From Rhizophagus sp. LPA8_4_AMF (taxonomy: Eukaryota; Glomeromycota; Glomeromycetes; Glomerales; Glomeraceae), in contig JADRCO010000546.1 of NCBI GenBank assembly GCA_021464525.1, forward strand, positions 1 to 31,177: a DNA stretch of 31,177 nucleotides, written 5' to 3'. Shown one piece after another: positions 10,955 through 24,226 of this stretch. Numbering within the stretch: the first letter of the stretch is position 1; every line of letters begins with the position of its first letter. The position numbers and the translations under genes were made by a program. The notes beneath the pieces are model-generated. The model saw only the letters and a list, made by a program, of their open reading frames with translations. It was not told the origin of the DNA and did not search any database.

Positions 10955-13900
10955 CTAATACATAGAATCAAAGTCTGAATTTATTCTATTTCCAGAGGTT
11001 AACTGATGATGACCTCCACCAATTGGTGCGTTGCAATCAGGACAATTACTCATTACCATGGCTCCACCACAATCTCCAATCGTATACTATAAAATCAAAA
11101 TATCAATTATATAAGTATATTGTACATGTTAAAAATATGCATTTATGTAATAGTAACTGAAAATTACTTACAGGATGACCATTCGGACACTCATACCAAT
11201 GTCCTAATTAATGAATAATAAATGATAGCGTTAATTAAGAAATTATTAAAAAATAGGATTATAAGATTTTTTTTATAAAATGAATTCTAATATGTACCTG
11301 AACCTTTAAATTCTGTTTTCATAGCTCGATGAATTTCTGATTTTTCTTCGATACTTAATGTTTTACTTAAATTCTCTGCGCAAACTTTAACTTCATTACA
11401 ACTTTCCAATAAATTTACTAATCTTTTGTGAACATCTTTCTTAAATTCCTTTTCAGAATTTTTATGTCTGTGACTATTAGCTATGACCACAATACGTGTT
11501 TTAATATCCTTACATTTTTTTGTAATTCTTTCTTGAAGTGCTTTACTTACTACGCTACTTCCATTAGGAGGAAATCTTAATTGATATCTGAGCAATTTAA
11601 GGTCAAATTCTAATATTTCTACATCAACCAAATGTAAATGTCTGCCATAATGAGTAGATTCCGCTACTTCTCTTATTGTATTTAAATGATTTTGAATAGA
11701 AAGTTGTAATCTTTCAATAAAATTTTTCCAAACTTCCTTAATACTTAAGACATTGTCAATTAACATAGTATCAGGTGTTAATTCTTTTGATAATTCTTGA
11801 ATTATAAATAAAATTTCGTGATATAGAATTTTTTGTATATTGATGATTTCAAAAAATGTATCCAAATAAATTCTACGATCTACTTGTGGTATTGAAATTC
11901 CTACTTGTGAAAGCGTTTCTTGAAAAGCTTCAGACGGAGTTGATCTTAAAGCATTAACATATGGTAAAGAATAATCAAAAGAGGAAGAAGAGTTATCCGA
12001 AATCTGAAAATTTAATAAATTTTCAACCAAATCATCAACAGGATCTTCTTTTGTTAACTTAGCCTGATATCTAAAAATAAAAAAAAAAATATTTTAAATT
12101 AAATGATTAAAAGCATTTCTTTTCTCTTAAGAATTCAATTACTTATACTTACAAACTTGAAACAGCCGCCTCAAAGGCTGTTTTATGGGGTGGCAATTTC
12201 GTGGCATTAATAATTGAAATTAATTTTTGATAACATTTTAATAATTGTTTAACATGAGTAACCCAGGCTTTTTCACTAATGTTATCAAACCCATGATACT
12301 TTTCAATATTCGCAAAATAATTATGGGGTGTGATTTCAGGTAATTTTTCGTTTATGACATTATGTGGCTTAAGTACAATTTCAGCTGGCCTTGATTCAAG
12401 TTTAGGTAAAGTATTTTTTAATACATTTCTCTTATTTATCATTTCATCTCTAAGAGGAATAATCTGTTTGGCAACTTCTTTTAATTGACGATCATATTTT
12501 GATAGGAATTTTTTATTTTGTATATCTAATGTGTATTTATTAATTATTCTCCCGTATCTTCTGACGTTTTTAATTGATGTTCTACATGCTGGACACGTCT
12601 TCATATTCATTGGTGAAGTCGGAAGTATTTTAACTGATGTCCATCCTCCGTCAACTGAACCTTCATAAAAGTCTTTCATTTCCATAAGCATATCCATAGT
12701 TTCCATAGTATACACATGCCCACAAGTAAGAACGATCATTCTTTCTACCTCCCAATCTACTTCACTAAACGTACTGTTAATAATCATATCCGGTACTATT
12801 TTTAAAAAATCAAAAAAAAAAAATCAAAATGCTGATTAAAAAAATTAAATTTAACAGTGATAATTTAATAAAGCTTACTTTGACTTTTAACTTTTTCAGG
12901 AGCACATTCAACACAAAAATCTTTCGAAGGGCAAATCTCACCACAAACTCCAGCACAATTATGCCCACATTCCAATACTTTATTACATCTTTCGTTACAA
13001 GGTAATCTATAACAAGGGGCGCCACAACTTAATTCACATCTTCCTTGATGTATACATTCCCATAGACATTTTTCTGCACATACAGCACAAGGTTCTAAAC
13101 AAGGCTTATGACATGATGTATGCTTACATATTACTGTGCACTTATTCTTACATGGTGGACATTCGTTTCCTTCATGACAACTAGATTTGCATATATGACC
13201 ACAAAATAATAATCTATCACATACATTTTGACAATTTCCATGTTGTGTTCGTTCAATAGGAATGATTATATCTGTTTCTTTTATTTTGTTTTTACCTTTG
13301 GATTTTTGTGGTTTAGAACGTTTTTGACATTCAGAACATAAACTCAGACATTCGTGGCCACATTCCAATTGTTTTCCGCATAATTCTGTACACTTGGCAT
13401 CTTCGACAGACTCAGAGCACTAAAAAAAAATATGAAAACAATTTATTATTAATACAATTTCAAAAATAAAAGTCGTCATATAAATAAAACTTACGTGAAT
13501 GTTTTTAGAGTGTTCACAATATAGTAATTTTTTCGAAACTAAGGTTTTACATTTAATTGAATCTTTAACTTGAAATTGCCAACATTTAGCGTTTTGTAAT
13601 ATATGACCACAACGTAACAAAATATATCCGATAGGAAATTCGCATCTTCCACAATCATCAGAACAAAACTTCGGACATGGATGATTGCATTTTGGATGTA
13701 GTCTTGAACAACGTTCGTTGCATTTAACTCCGATGTGTTCAGGATCGTCTGAATGGCACTTATATTTACATATATGCCCGCAACGAAGCGACATGTTACA
13801 ATTTTCGTAGCATCCACCATCTGGACTAATTTGTTCAAATTGATCAGGATCAATGATAGTGTGCTTGTAATAAGGATGTTTATTGCATACAATTGGCATG

Positions 13901-16900
13901 CCAAAACCGACTTGATTACGCTGATGTAAAATATTAACTACCGGAGCCCACATTTCTTTAGATTTCATTGCCATTAATTCAGAATTACCAATGAGATACA
14001 TTCCTTTACGAGCACGTGACAATAATACATTGGTTCTATTTGTACTTTTGAGAAATCCGATGGAATCATGTCCACCAGCATTACCAGATTTAGAGAAATT
14101 ACGAACTAATGAAACAATAACTATGTTCGCTTCTTCACCTTGAAAATTATCAACGGTCCTTAAAGTAACTTGTTGATTTAATGATTTTCTTGACGCAACG
14201 CTTATGGTATCTATATTATTACTAGTTTCACCTTGTTCTTCTTGTTGTTCTTCCATTTCAGCAATATCCAACGCATCTCTTTCATCAATAACAACAACAA
14301 ATGATTTTTTTAAAGCATCTCTAATTTTAATCATTTGTCCTAAATAAGGAGTAAGTACAGCTATATCATCTTTTTTAGTATATCCATTCCTAACGAAATA
14401 TTTCACCATCTCAACCACCATTTTAACTTCATATTTGTTCACATGAGATTTCATTGCATGCTCTCCACCTGAATCTTCTGGATTTCTATGATCAATGAAA
14501 TATACATTATGTTGAGCTCCACGTACATTTTCGTATCTTCTAGTATTATCACCATCAATTAATTCTGGATAAAGCGTATATCTGATTAAATCAGATACTT
14601 CTCCTCTCATACGTCTTTGGGTTAGAAGTTGAGCCTTCTCAATTTTGACTGCCCTATCACCTTTAACTAACCTTTCAAATAATGATTTATCTAATTGATA
14701 ATTATTTCCTACCGGTGAATCCATACTAAGAGAATAAGTTGCAATGTGAGGTCGAAGTTGATTGTGATCACCAATCAATATCAAATGTTGAGTCGATGAG
14801 GTTAATGCACTAAGAATATGAGCCTCTAATACTTCTCCTGCTTCTTCACATACAATAATTTTGGGACCAATTGATCTAATTAAATTTTGAAATTTAGCTG
14901 CACCATTTGTAGTCATACCAATAACATCACTACTTAACAATACTTGACGACGTCCTTCGTCATAAATTCCATTTATTTCTTGGCGGATTTCTTCATGCCT
15001 TTTTTGTATTTCTGAAAACTTTTCAACAATTTCATTATAAATTTTTGTACGCCAATGATCATGAAGCTTTTGTCTTTCTACCATTGACATTTTCCAAACT
15101 GAATGATCATATAATAATACGTTTAAAGGTCGATTTGTTTTTGGTTCTTTGTAATTTTTAATCCATTGTATCGTATAATGATCAACCTGTGATCCATCAT
15201 CACTTATATCCATATGATCTCCAGTCTCTTCTACTTTCAATACACCAAATGTATTTTGATTTGGGTTTTTCTTATTTTTCTTGTCATTCTTCGGTGGATT
15301 TAATAAAAGTTCCTTTCTCTTGTTAATTATTCTAATGTCTCCTCCTTCTATCCATTCATCAAATGGATCTTTTCTCTTTTGCTTATTATTTTTTTTAGCA
15401 GTCTGAAACCCTTCATCATCATCGGTACCTAAAACCCAACTAGGTAAATCATATTCATTTACAATATCAAATTTATCGTAAAATTCTCTCTCTTCAACCA
15501 TTAAATATTCACTTATATCGCTCCATTTCATCCACCTACTAAATAAAGTGTTCTTCAATTTCTCTGTATCTTTTTCTATCTTTTCAACCTCTTTAAATAA
15601 TTGTGCCAATAAATAAGATTCTTTTTTGGTACGAGCACGATTTCTACAAACTTCTTCTAAACTAAATTCTTTGATCTTATCAGATTTCGATCGAGAACCT
15701 AACCTCACTATATTCGTTATATTTTCTTCAAGTAAATGCTATAATTATAAAAAATACATAAATAAAAGAGAAAATGTGAACTTTTGTTAGTTTTTCTGAT
15801 ATTTTTCTTTTAAAATAATAATAATAATAATAATAAAATAATTAATTAAATATAAACGGAGAGTAATTGATTTATTACTCAAAAACAAGTAAAATTTACC
15901 TCCAGGAATTGATCAAGAGCGTGATTAGTAAAACAAATGGTTAAAATTGGTCCAATATTTGTATGTCGATTTTCTTCAGCTAATAACACTTTCATTATTT
16001 GAACTCCAACAACTGTTTTACCCGTACCAGGAGGTCCTAAATAAAAGATAAAGATTGATTTTTAAGTCCGTTCAATAGATAATTAAAAATAATTTAAATC
16101 GTACATACCTTCAACTAATGCAATTTCACGCGTTAATGATGATATCAACGCTTTGGCTATAAATTAAAATTAAACATTAATGATGTTTCTCAACTCATAC
16201 AATAATATACTCGTAATAAATAATTTTACCTTGTGTTTCGTCTAATCCATATGGATTTCCATTTGGTAATTTACCGATATTACTATATTTAACGATATTT
16301 CTTATGACTTTATCGTAACTACGCTCATCCGCAACATTTAATCTCAATTTATGTTTATTTTTACATAATATTGATAAATCAAATTGAAATCCTGGAGCTC
16401 TAGTATACATAGGATTTTCAACTTTAACATCAATACTTCGTCTCATATTTCCCTTATCTTCTAAATTAGGAGCCAAATATTTTTCAAAAGGTAAAGAAGA
16501 AGGATCTGCAGTTTGAAGAGTTTTAAGAATATGATAATAAGCTTCTAAATAAACACCAGTTGATTCTACCATAAATCTTTTTTCTGTTGAAATTTCACTT
16601 AATGCAATAGGATAAATTGATGGATCAATAAAATTAATATCAATCTCCGCAAAATTTTCATCTTTAGATAAAGCTTTTTCGTCTCTTGATACAACCACAC
16701 CAAAATAAAGTGAATATAAATCAGAATTATTTATAATAGTATTTGAATTCACTATTTTGGAATTTGGATTTGGTAATATAATGGTAACTAAACTACCAGT
16801 CATTAGTCTTTTACTTTTTTCCCAATATTCTCTTCTACCTCTTGTATCTTTTGCACTACTTTTTGGAGGAGTGAATCTTATAGTACAAGCAAATCCTTTC

Positions 16901-18796
16901 CTTCTATGACAAGAAATATTAGCAAATTGTACATTCGTATATACTTGTAGATCACCGTTTTCATTCACACCATTACTATATGAAAATCTACCTCCACTTC
17001 TTTCTTGTATTTTCTTTAATTCTCTTGATAATTTAGTATCACTAGTAGAAGAAGTATGCTCTTGTAATAATGCAGCCATCAAATTTGATAAACCATTACG
17101 GATTGGATTTAATAAATCTTCTCTTAAAAGACGAAATTGTGTATCAAGTAATCTAGCAGCTCCATCATGCAAAAAATGTTTTGAATAACGGAATGAAGGC
17201 AAAAAAGGAGGACGTTCACATAATATTTCTTCATTTGTAGGAATAATTGACATTTCAGAAATTTCTACAAAATCATTATCATGCCTTCTACCATATTTCG
17301 ATAATGCACCAGGTGGATCATAAGTTCTTTCAGCGTCAACTTTTCTAGCTAATTCTTTGTAATATGGTTTATCTGATTTTACTTTCAAATTTTTAGCTTT
17401 AAGATTTTGTTCAAGAATTAAACCTTTACGACTATTATTTAACATTTTATCCATGGTATTTATTTCTCTTTCTAGTATCGTAAAAAAATATTTCCTGGTC
17501 TCTAAATTATTAGCTAATGGATCTGTTGAAGAAAATTGTTGTTGCTCAAGTGATTGTTGATACGCAGTTTTTAATCGGTATAAATCATTTGCAATTTTAT
17601 GCATTGTTTCATTAGCAGATGCTTCCCTAACACGGCGTAATAATTCTGTAAGAAGTCGAACGATTATCAAGAAAAATACTCCCAAACTATTAAATAGATT
17701 TAAAGGAAAATTAGTTAATAGAGTGGATGAAATGAAAAATTTATCATGAAACAACAACAAAAGACAAGTAAAAAATTTAGTGCTTACGATGATGGAATAA
17801 ATGAATATCGTTCACGTGACAATAATGTCTCAACGCTAACACGATTATCTTTAACAGAATTACGTTGGACCAACATCCCCAACATTTTCATCACATTATC
17901 ATAAAGAAACGAGTCCTATTTTGTAAAAAAAATAAAAAAGTGTAAATTTATTATTAAATAAATCACAAATGAGTAACGTTATTAATAATACTTACAAGGT
18001 TTATATATACAACCATAAAGATTGCATGAGCATATTTTTCCAAAATACATTCAGTGATAGCCGTTCTAGTGAATAAACCCAATAGAGGTAATATAACATG
18101 TTGAAAAGATAACACATCATTATCAAGACCCGCATCACATGACATTGAATGAAAATTTATAATTTCTCTTAATCTCTTGAGACCACTTTCAGGATTACCT
18201 AATTCAGTAATTACTTCCTCTACTTCATAACCTGTTCGACGATCTGTTGCTACCAATGCAGAACTAACAAAAATTCTAGCGTCACTTTGATTCCAAGGTT
18301 TGTCCTTTCTCAATATTCTTTTCCAAATAGTTTTAATTTGTTCACCATTAGTAATAAATACTATTCGATCACTACCATTATAACTTAATTCGGAAGAACC
18401 AAAATTCGTAATAGCGGTTTCTTGTTGTGATTGCCTTATTTCAGGAACACTAAGTCTTGGTGGTGTTGGTGTATGATTACGATTTTGATCAATGATATCA
18501 CGTCTTTCATCATGGCGACCATCACCATTACCACCACGACTACTACTACCACCACGACCACTACCACTACCACCACGACCACTACCACCACCACCACCAC
18601 GACCATTACCACTACCACCACCACGACTACCACCACCACCACCACGACCATTACCACCACCACGACTACCTCCACCACTATGACCACTGTCACCTCCACG
18701 TCTTCCACGATTTCTTGTATTGCCACTACTACCGCCGGTATTTTTTTGAGTACCATCGTTATTAGAACCGGATTTTTGCTCCCTTCTTCCGGACAT
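10955..18796 (-). CDS. full-length ZNFX1-like NFX1/RZ zinc-finger RNA helicase (copy B)
   Basis: Exons, in transcription order: 18796-17996, 17915-17788, 17686-16230, 16156-16109, 16036-15900, 15738-13495, 13419-12879, 12795-12153, 12070-11298, 11203-11172, 11086-10955. All introns are GT-AG; the spliced 6936 nt is in frame (2311 aa). Human ZNFX1 is about 1900 aa. Domains: RGG-rich tail (about 26-94); helical N-terminal region (about 130-300); SF1 UPF1-like core with GPPGTGKT (812-819), CEEAGEV, GDHNQLRP, TQRRMRGE, DNFQGEEAN and NVLLSRARKG; NFX1-type Cys/His repeats (about 1480-1780); RING-like LTCGHVYTMETM then CPACRTSIKNVRRYGR; a helical stretch; and the RZ finger GHWYECPNGHPYTIGDCGG then CPDC. 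Putative zinc ligands are C2263, H2267, C2283 and C2286, with C2274 where RNF213 has its conserved reactive Cys. Family knowledge: RNA binding, RNA-granule and silencing or antiviral roles, and a ubiquitin-ligase-like RZ module. The role in this fungus is inference. Confidence 0.92.
15814..15838. repeat. (AAT)n microsatellite in intron 5 of copy B
   Basis: About eight AAT units lie in the 161-bp intron 5 of copy B. The matching intron of copy A is 95 bp and lacks the array, which explains part of the length difference. Confidence 0.85.
18515..18709 (-). repeat. coding RGG/Gly-Ser repeat expansion in copy B
   Basis: This stretch of exon 1 encodes units such as GGGSRGGGNGRGGGGGSRGG and GRGGSGSGRGGSSSRGG, read from trinucleotide-like CCACCACGACCACTA tracts on the plus strand. 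Copy A has only a short GRRDGGNNSYGRRDERRD in the same place. RGG boxes in other proteins bind RNA and promote condensates. Here that is an inference for copy B only. Confidence 0.85.
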
Positions 18797-19014
18797 GATT
18801 AAAATATTTATTTCTTATAAATTTTTTTTTTAAAAAAAAAAAATGAAAAAGATCGAAAAAAATTTTTTTTTTTCTTCATTTAGTGCATCTTTTTTTTTAT
18901 TGGCACGGTTGCCATGCCTAATAAAAAAATCGAAAAACTTGTTATGTCCAGATTAGCCGATTGATATGCTTTTGAAATGTGGCACAATTATGCGTTGCCG
19001 TTAAACTAGTTCTT

Positions 19015-19053
19015 ATAAGGAAATTTTTCATCACTAATTTGGGAAATAATAAC
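19015..19053 (-). promoter_or_regulatory. upstream block conserved between helicase copies
   Basis: Counterpart of 8931-8969, about 220 bp before the ATG of copy B. Position and sequence are conserved while the flanks have drifted, as expected for a promoter or regulatory element. The protein that would bind it is unknown. Confidence 0.45.
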
Positions 19054-20003
19054 GATTAAATTTGGAATGATTTACTTTGGCGAAGAAAAAGTCAAAAATT
19101 AATAATAATAATTACTATATTTTAGCACTAATTTTCGGAACATTTCGGAAAGTTTGATATTTCTAACATAAAGGCGTTCGAAAAATAAAAAACGATCAAA
19201 GTTTGGTTAAACCGGATCTATTTTACTTGATTATTAATTGGGCTTAGTAAAAAAGGGGGGGATACCTAATTATCCCCAATAGTTTTGTATATGGTTACTC
19301 TAATGAAATGATTTCAAAAAAAAAATGCGACTTTTATTCTGATAAAATTAAAAACAGGGTTTTCTACCTTTGGGTGAAATAAATGATTTACTACATTTGT
19401 AAACAATAAATGAGTTTTCAAGTAAATCTAGTAAAATTGCGTGCGGGATTTAAAAAAGGCAAATGTAGTTAATTCGGGTAAATAATGATTGATGTAGATT
19501 TTCTTTTTTTGGTAGTATACTATTTAATCTATGTATTACTTTATTCGTAATACTTAATGAAACTTTTACTTTAAAGAAACGGAATACCCCCTATCGCTTA
19601 TTTGATATTAAAATAATGTATTACAGAGTTTTTATTTATTATTTACGTAATGTCATTAGTTTGATTGTGCTAATTGAAATTAAAAATGAAAATTTTTTTT
19701 AGATACATTTTATTTTCTTGTATCAAAATCTATTTTTCCATCTTTTCTAAGTTCTAAAAAGTGGTCTAAATAAGTAATATTATTTCATTGAATTTTAATA
19801 GACGTTAGGAACTGCAAATGTGATCTCTATAATATGAAATTGTTTTATCCCGCTTATTTCTTCTACATCTTCCTTTTTGATATTAAACTCAAGAGTAGTA
19901 CATAATAATAAAAGTTTCTTATTTTCTCCCAGGACTCCGATTATAGATTGTATATAGAGGTAAAGGTACAGCCAAGAAAAATTTTCTAATAGCTCTACTC
20001 AGG

Positions 20004-20056
20004 GCCGGAATTATGATAATGCCAGCAAGTAACTATAAATTCCGGCTGGCGTTATC
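20004..20056. repeat. interleaved inverted repeats (GCCGGAATTAT / GATAATGCCAGC)
   Basis: GCCGGAATTAT (20004-20014) pairs imperfectly with ATAAATTCCGGC (20035-20046). GATAATGCCAGC (20015-20026) pairs with GCTGGCGTTATC (20045-20056) with one mismatch. The two pairs interleave. The GC-richness against A/T flanks suggests a relic of a small mobile element. Related GCCGGCC/GGCCAGGC wording recurs at 20653-20684. Confidence 0.5.
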
Positions 20057-20618
20057 TATAAAAGGAAAGGTCTACATGATTATCTTTTAATAAGTTCGGG
20101 AGTTACTTAAAAATAATGCCAAAAAAAAGGATAATATTTTTACTTTGTATATATTAGTGGATCTGTTATTGCCCATTTTTTTCTTCAATAAATATTTCTG
20201 ATGATTCGTGAATCTCACGATGTGACGATGGGAGTAACATTCTCCCTTCAGTTTCTCGTCTTCTCCTTTAAAATAGTCGGACCCATTTTCTTTATCATAG
20301 AATCCAAAGATTTGCAAAAATATACAGTATCTATTTTACGCATTTTACATGAGTAAAATTTGTGAATAGTTATGCAAACTTGGGTATAAGCAAAAATTAG
20401 GCTAATGAAAAGAGATGAACTGAATATTACTGAAAATGATGATGTAAATAATAATGTAAAAATTATTATGATGAGCGAAACTAAATCTGGTTAGCAATCT
20501 TTTCATCGGCGATAAGTATCACAATATCAATTTATCGACAATATTATTTTTTTGATTTCTTTATGGGAAAATCTCACATGTAATAGTCATTTCACGAGGA
20601 TTTATGTGACACGTGAAA

Positions 20619-20707
20619 TACTGTATTTTGCGGTATATAAGCAACACTTAATGCCGGCCAAGATTCTCATAATTCTGGCCAGGCGTGCTTACCGCAAAAA
20701 TACGGTA
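20619..20707. repeat. 89-bp imperfect palindrome, MITE-like
   Basis: TACTGTATTTTGCGGTA (20619-20635) is nearly the reverse complement of TACCGCAAAAATACGGTA (20690-20707). The inner halves (ATAAGCA... GCCGGCC and GGCCAGGCGTGCTT) also pair in part. It could fold into a long hairpin. No gene is inside; it is likely a miniature inverted-repeat element. Confidence 0.6.
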
Positions 20708-22382
20708 ACTCTTTTATCTCATGGACAGTGATGGGAAAAAATGGGAAAAGTATAAATAAATATAAAAACACGTGATCATGAAAAATATCATCACGACTAA
20801 TTAGTAAACATGAATAAAAAAATTTATATCATATGACAATTGCGAAAACTTTATAATTTGTATTTATTTTTCTAATTTCACAATTCACACGCACAAACTA
20901 ATATCAAGATTTTATCGAACAATATTGATTAATCCACCTCAATTTGATGAACAAATAATTTTTTAGTATTATAAAATATCAATCTTGAGTTACATTTATC
21001 TTTTATATCAGATATCAGTTTTAAATTATAAAATAAAACGAAATACGCAAACATTGCTGTATATTTTAATTTCAAATAATTTATCTGTTATTCCATTATT
21101 TATTTTTAATTTATCTTTGATTTTTATGTTATTTATGTAGCAATAAAATTTTACTTTACCTCTTATTTTATTTTATGATATTTTGATTATTAATAAAGTG
21201 TACTTATACAATAAATAGAATAATTGTGGTGCAAAATTCTTGTCAGATTATGTTTTGTCAGCATTATAATAAATTAAAGTTCAACAAGATGCAACGTAAA
21301 TATATTGAACAATTATGGGAAAATATTATATATGGAAAAGAAAAGGAATAGCATATGGTATGTGACGAACCTTGTGTCAATGTGTGTAATGCCAAAATAT
21401 TCTAGAGATTAAATAATAAAAAAAAGGCATTGACAAATTGATACAACATTACGATTCTCAAATACTCTTTATTATATTTATTACAATGGTATAATTATTT
21501 AATCGAAGGATCGAAAAATGATTATGTTTAATAATAAATTTGTTGCACAAAAAAATTTGTGTTTTTTTCTGATATATAATTATTACAATTAATTTAAGTT
21601 TTATTATTAGTTGATTTTAAAATTGAATCTGTTAGAATAATATTTATTATTTGTGACTAATGCACGTGAGCATCTATGATAAATAATTTAACCTCTTCAA
21701 AACAAGTCGTTATAGAAAATATTTACTTTCTAAGAAGCAAAAACTACTATTGCGGCAGAAATTGTGATTATATGAGGTACTAATCCGAATACTCCAAAAC
21801 TATGTCATTCGTTTGAATCTAAAATAAAAAATAAAAATAATTCAATTAATTGTTAGGTGTTTGCCGATAACCAACATTAAAGATCATTGATCAGCGCGTT
21901 TAGACTTGCGTTATTTTGCGTTACTTGCGATATTATATTGGTTTAAAATTAGGATGCTATTTTCTAATTGAGATCTCAATACCGGTAATTACAAAGGACT
22001 AATTTTTTATTCATTCAGATCGAAAAAGTAATAATAATCTGATCTTCGCCTCCAGTAAAGAACATGGGAAAAACTATAAAAAAGAAATGGTCTTAGTAAA
22101 AAAATGCTAATTTGTTCTTTTAAAAAAAAAATTACTAATTTGTTAATCTACGATAGGAGCCAGGTACTATACATGAGCCAGCCTTCCTCCAGGAAGCTTT
22201 ATAAATTAAAATAAAATATTGGAAATGGAGATACTGTATATGTAATATTTTAGTTGAATGTCATTATTGAAGGATATAGTTGTGTGTGCATCAGAAAAAT
22301 TTATTTATTATCTTCATTTATTAATTCAGAAAGTATACCCGATTATTTTCATTGGGGAGTTTTAATAGAGGTGAATTCGATC

Positions 22383-22467
22383 TACCCAATTGATTAAAAA
22401 TGGATCATCTGGATTTCTCAATGCGCAGATGAGCCATTAGATCAAATTGACCGGAATTGACTGGGTA
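22383..22467. repeat. 85-bp imperfect hairpin element
   Basis: The ends TACCCA (22383-22388) and TGGGTA (22462-22467) are complementary. The inner arms ATGGATCATCTG and CAGATGAGCCAT match at 11 of 12 positions, and CAATTGA-type sequence occurs on both sides. This is compatible with a small MITE or its relic. Confidence 0.5.
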
Positions 22468-23597
22468 CTGTTCTTTAACTCAACAGTTGCAATTGCTCAA
22501 AAGATAAAGAATGGTTGTTGTATGCTTGGCTATATCAACTTGTTCTTTGGGTTGAGGGAGAATTAATATAAAAAGTTGAGATGATGGATTTACCTCTCGT
22601 TATTATTATCGTATGCCTCTTGTTAAATTAATAACATTAGCTATCGCTATTTTGTTAGGCTGCCGCAAAAAGAACTAGTAAGTTTTATTCTTTTGCGCGA
22701 ATCTTTTATTTAGATTTCACATGATAATCAAATGATTATCGTTCATCAATGGTCATACTATTTTGAAACAACAATAGAACTTAAAGAAGTAACAGATAAA
22801 AATTTTTATTATTTAATTCATCATCGGATTTATTAAATACCCCAATTTTTCCAATGTTAAAGGCGCGTCATTATTTGACATTTTTTAGGAAAAAGCTTAG
22901 TTGATATCACATGTTTATGTAAGTCAATCTTAATTCCCGAGGGTGCATCAGGGGTTTTTTCCAAATTTCATAAATCCGCCGCAATGTCCATCTATAAAAA
23001 AAGCAAGAATTTAGCGAAAGTATCGATCTTAATAATATCATACTTGACAGAATTCGTTAAGCCTAAATATAATATGTCTTCTTTTTTATTATAGGATATA
23101 TTTATCTTTTTAAAGCAAAAACTTTATTAATTCATGGGTTTTTAATGTATTATTATTTATTTGACGTGTATAAATGAAAGCAAGATATTGTATTTGAATA
23201 TTTTTTAGAACGTAGAAAAATGTACTGTAGATATTTAGTTGAATTATTACTATAAATAAAGAAATATATAAAATTGAATTATGTTTTATAATAATAATTA
23301 ATTGAGTGAAAAATATATTTATAAATTGAAGAATAATTATTTGGATCGTGAAAGTACGCTAATTTTCTGCATATGTGTTGAATTTTTTATTTTCTTTGAT
23401 AGTATATTTAAATTTAATGCTGTGTTATGTGATTTACGAGTGCACCTCACCCATATCATCCAATAGAAGCAAACGTTTTTTTAATTAGACAAGCATGGAA
23501 AAATGCTTTGTGATCTAGGCCTTGAGGAAAAAAGAAATAGCATTATGGAATGAAGCTATTGAATCTTTTTTTGGTGTTCTCTCAACTCTCTTTATAG

Positions 23598-23717
23598 TTA
23601 ACTTATGTTGCTATTGGTTTTGTTTTTCAATTTAAAATATTTGAACACAATACTCTTGGTCAAGATAATATCAATCCTAAGAAGCCTTATGTGTCAGTGA
23701 TTATAACAGAAGCATGA
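23598..23717 (+). pseudogene. possible terminal-exon remnant
   Basis: After TTTATAG, which fits a 3' splice site, there are 39 codons reading LTYVAIGFVFQFKIFEHNTL then GQDNINPKKPYVSVIITEA, and TGA at 23715-23717. The second half looks like authentic protein. No partner exon was found upstream. Family unknown; it may be a relic. Confidence 0.25.
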
Positions 23718-24226
23718 CAACGTAGGAGTATTTTTAGATTATCGTTATGCATGAACACATGGTCAATATAATTTATGTGACATTATAACTATTATTTATT
23801 GTCACAATCAGCGAAACAATTTTATACGAAAAAAATGAATGATATTTTTTTTTTTTTTTTAACGTCTGTTGCAACCCAAATTCTGCTGGAACTAAACTAT
23901 TGTCATTTAACTAATACCTATACCCGATAAATCTATATACTGTTTACTATTTATCTCCTTTAACTATTTTTAACTGAAAATTCCGGTCATTATTTTTTTT
24001 CTCTTTAGGTCCTCTATAGAATACGTTATCCCTCTTCTCTTCTCTTTTTTTTCGACTTGTTGTTAACTCTCTTTTCACTTCCTTTAACTGAACCATTTTC
24101 TTTTTTCATTTTAATAACTTCAAATGGTACCTTTGGTGAAATCTATTTTTAATTTAACCAACATTTTTTTTCTTTTTTAATTTTTCTTTTCGTTTTAAAA
24201 TCAGGAACTCATAGATTGGAGATGTA

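Noticed and set aside
18431..18802. Plus-strand frame with a long threonine run, and overlapping Pro-rich and Val-rich frames
   Set aside because: All are other-frame readings of the RGG-coding trinucleotide repeat in exon 1 of helicase copy B.
20087..20317. 76-codon minus-strand frame (MQIFGFYDKENGSDYFKGED...)
   Set aside because: The first half is protein-like, but no partner exon, conserved copy or recognisable family supports it.
20405..20494. 29-codon plus-strand frame (MKRDELNITENDDVNNNVKI...)
   Set aside because: Too short, no flanking gene structure, and A-rich DNA easily gives such residues.
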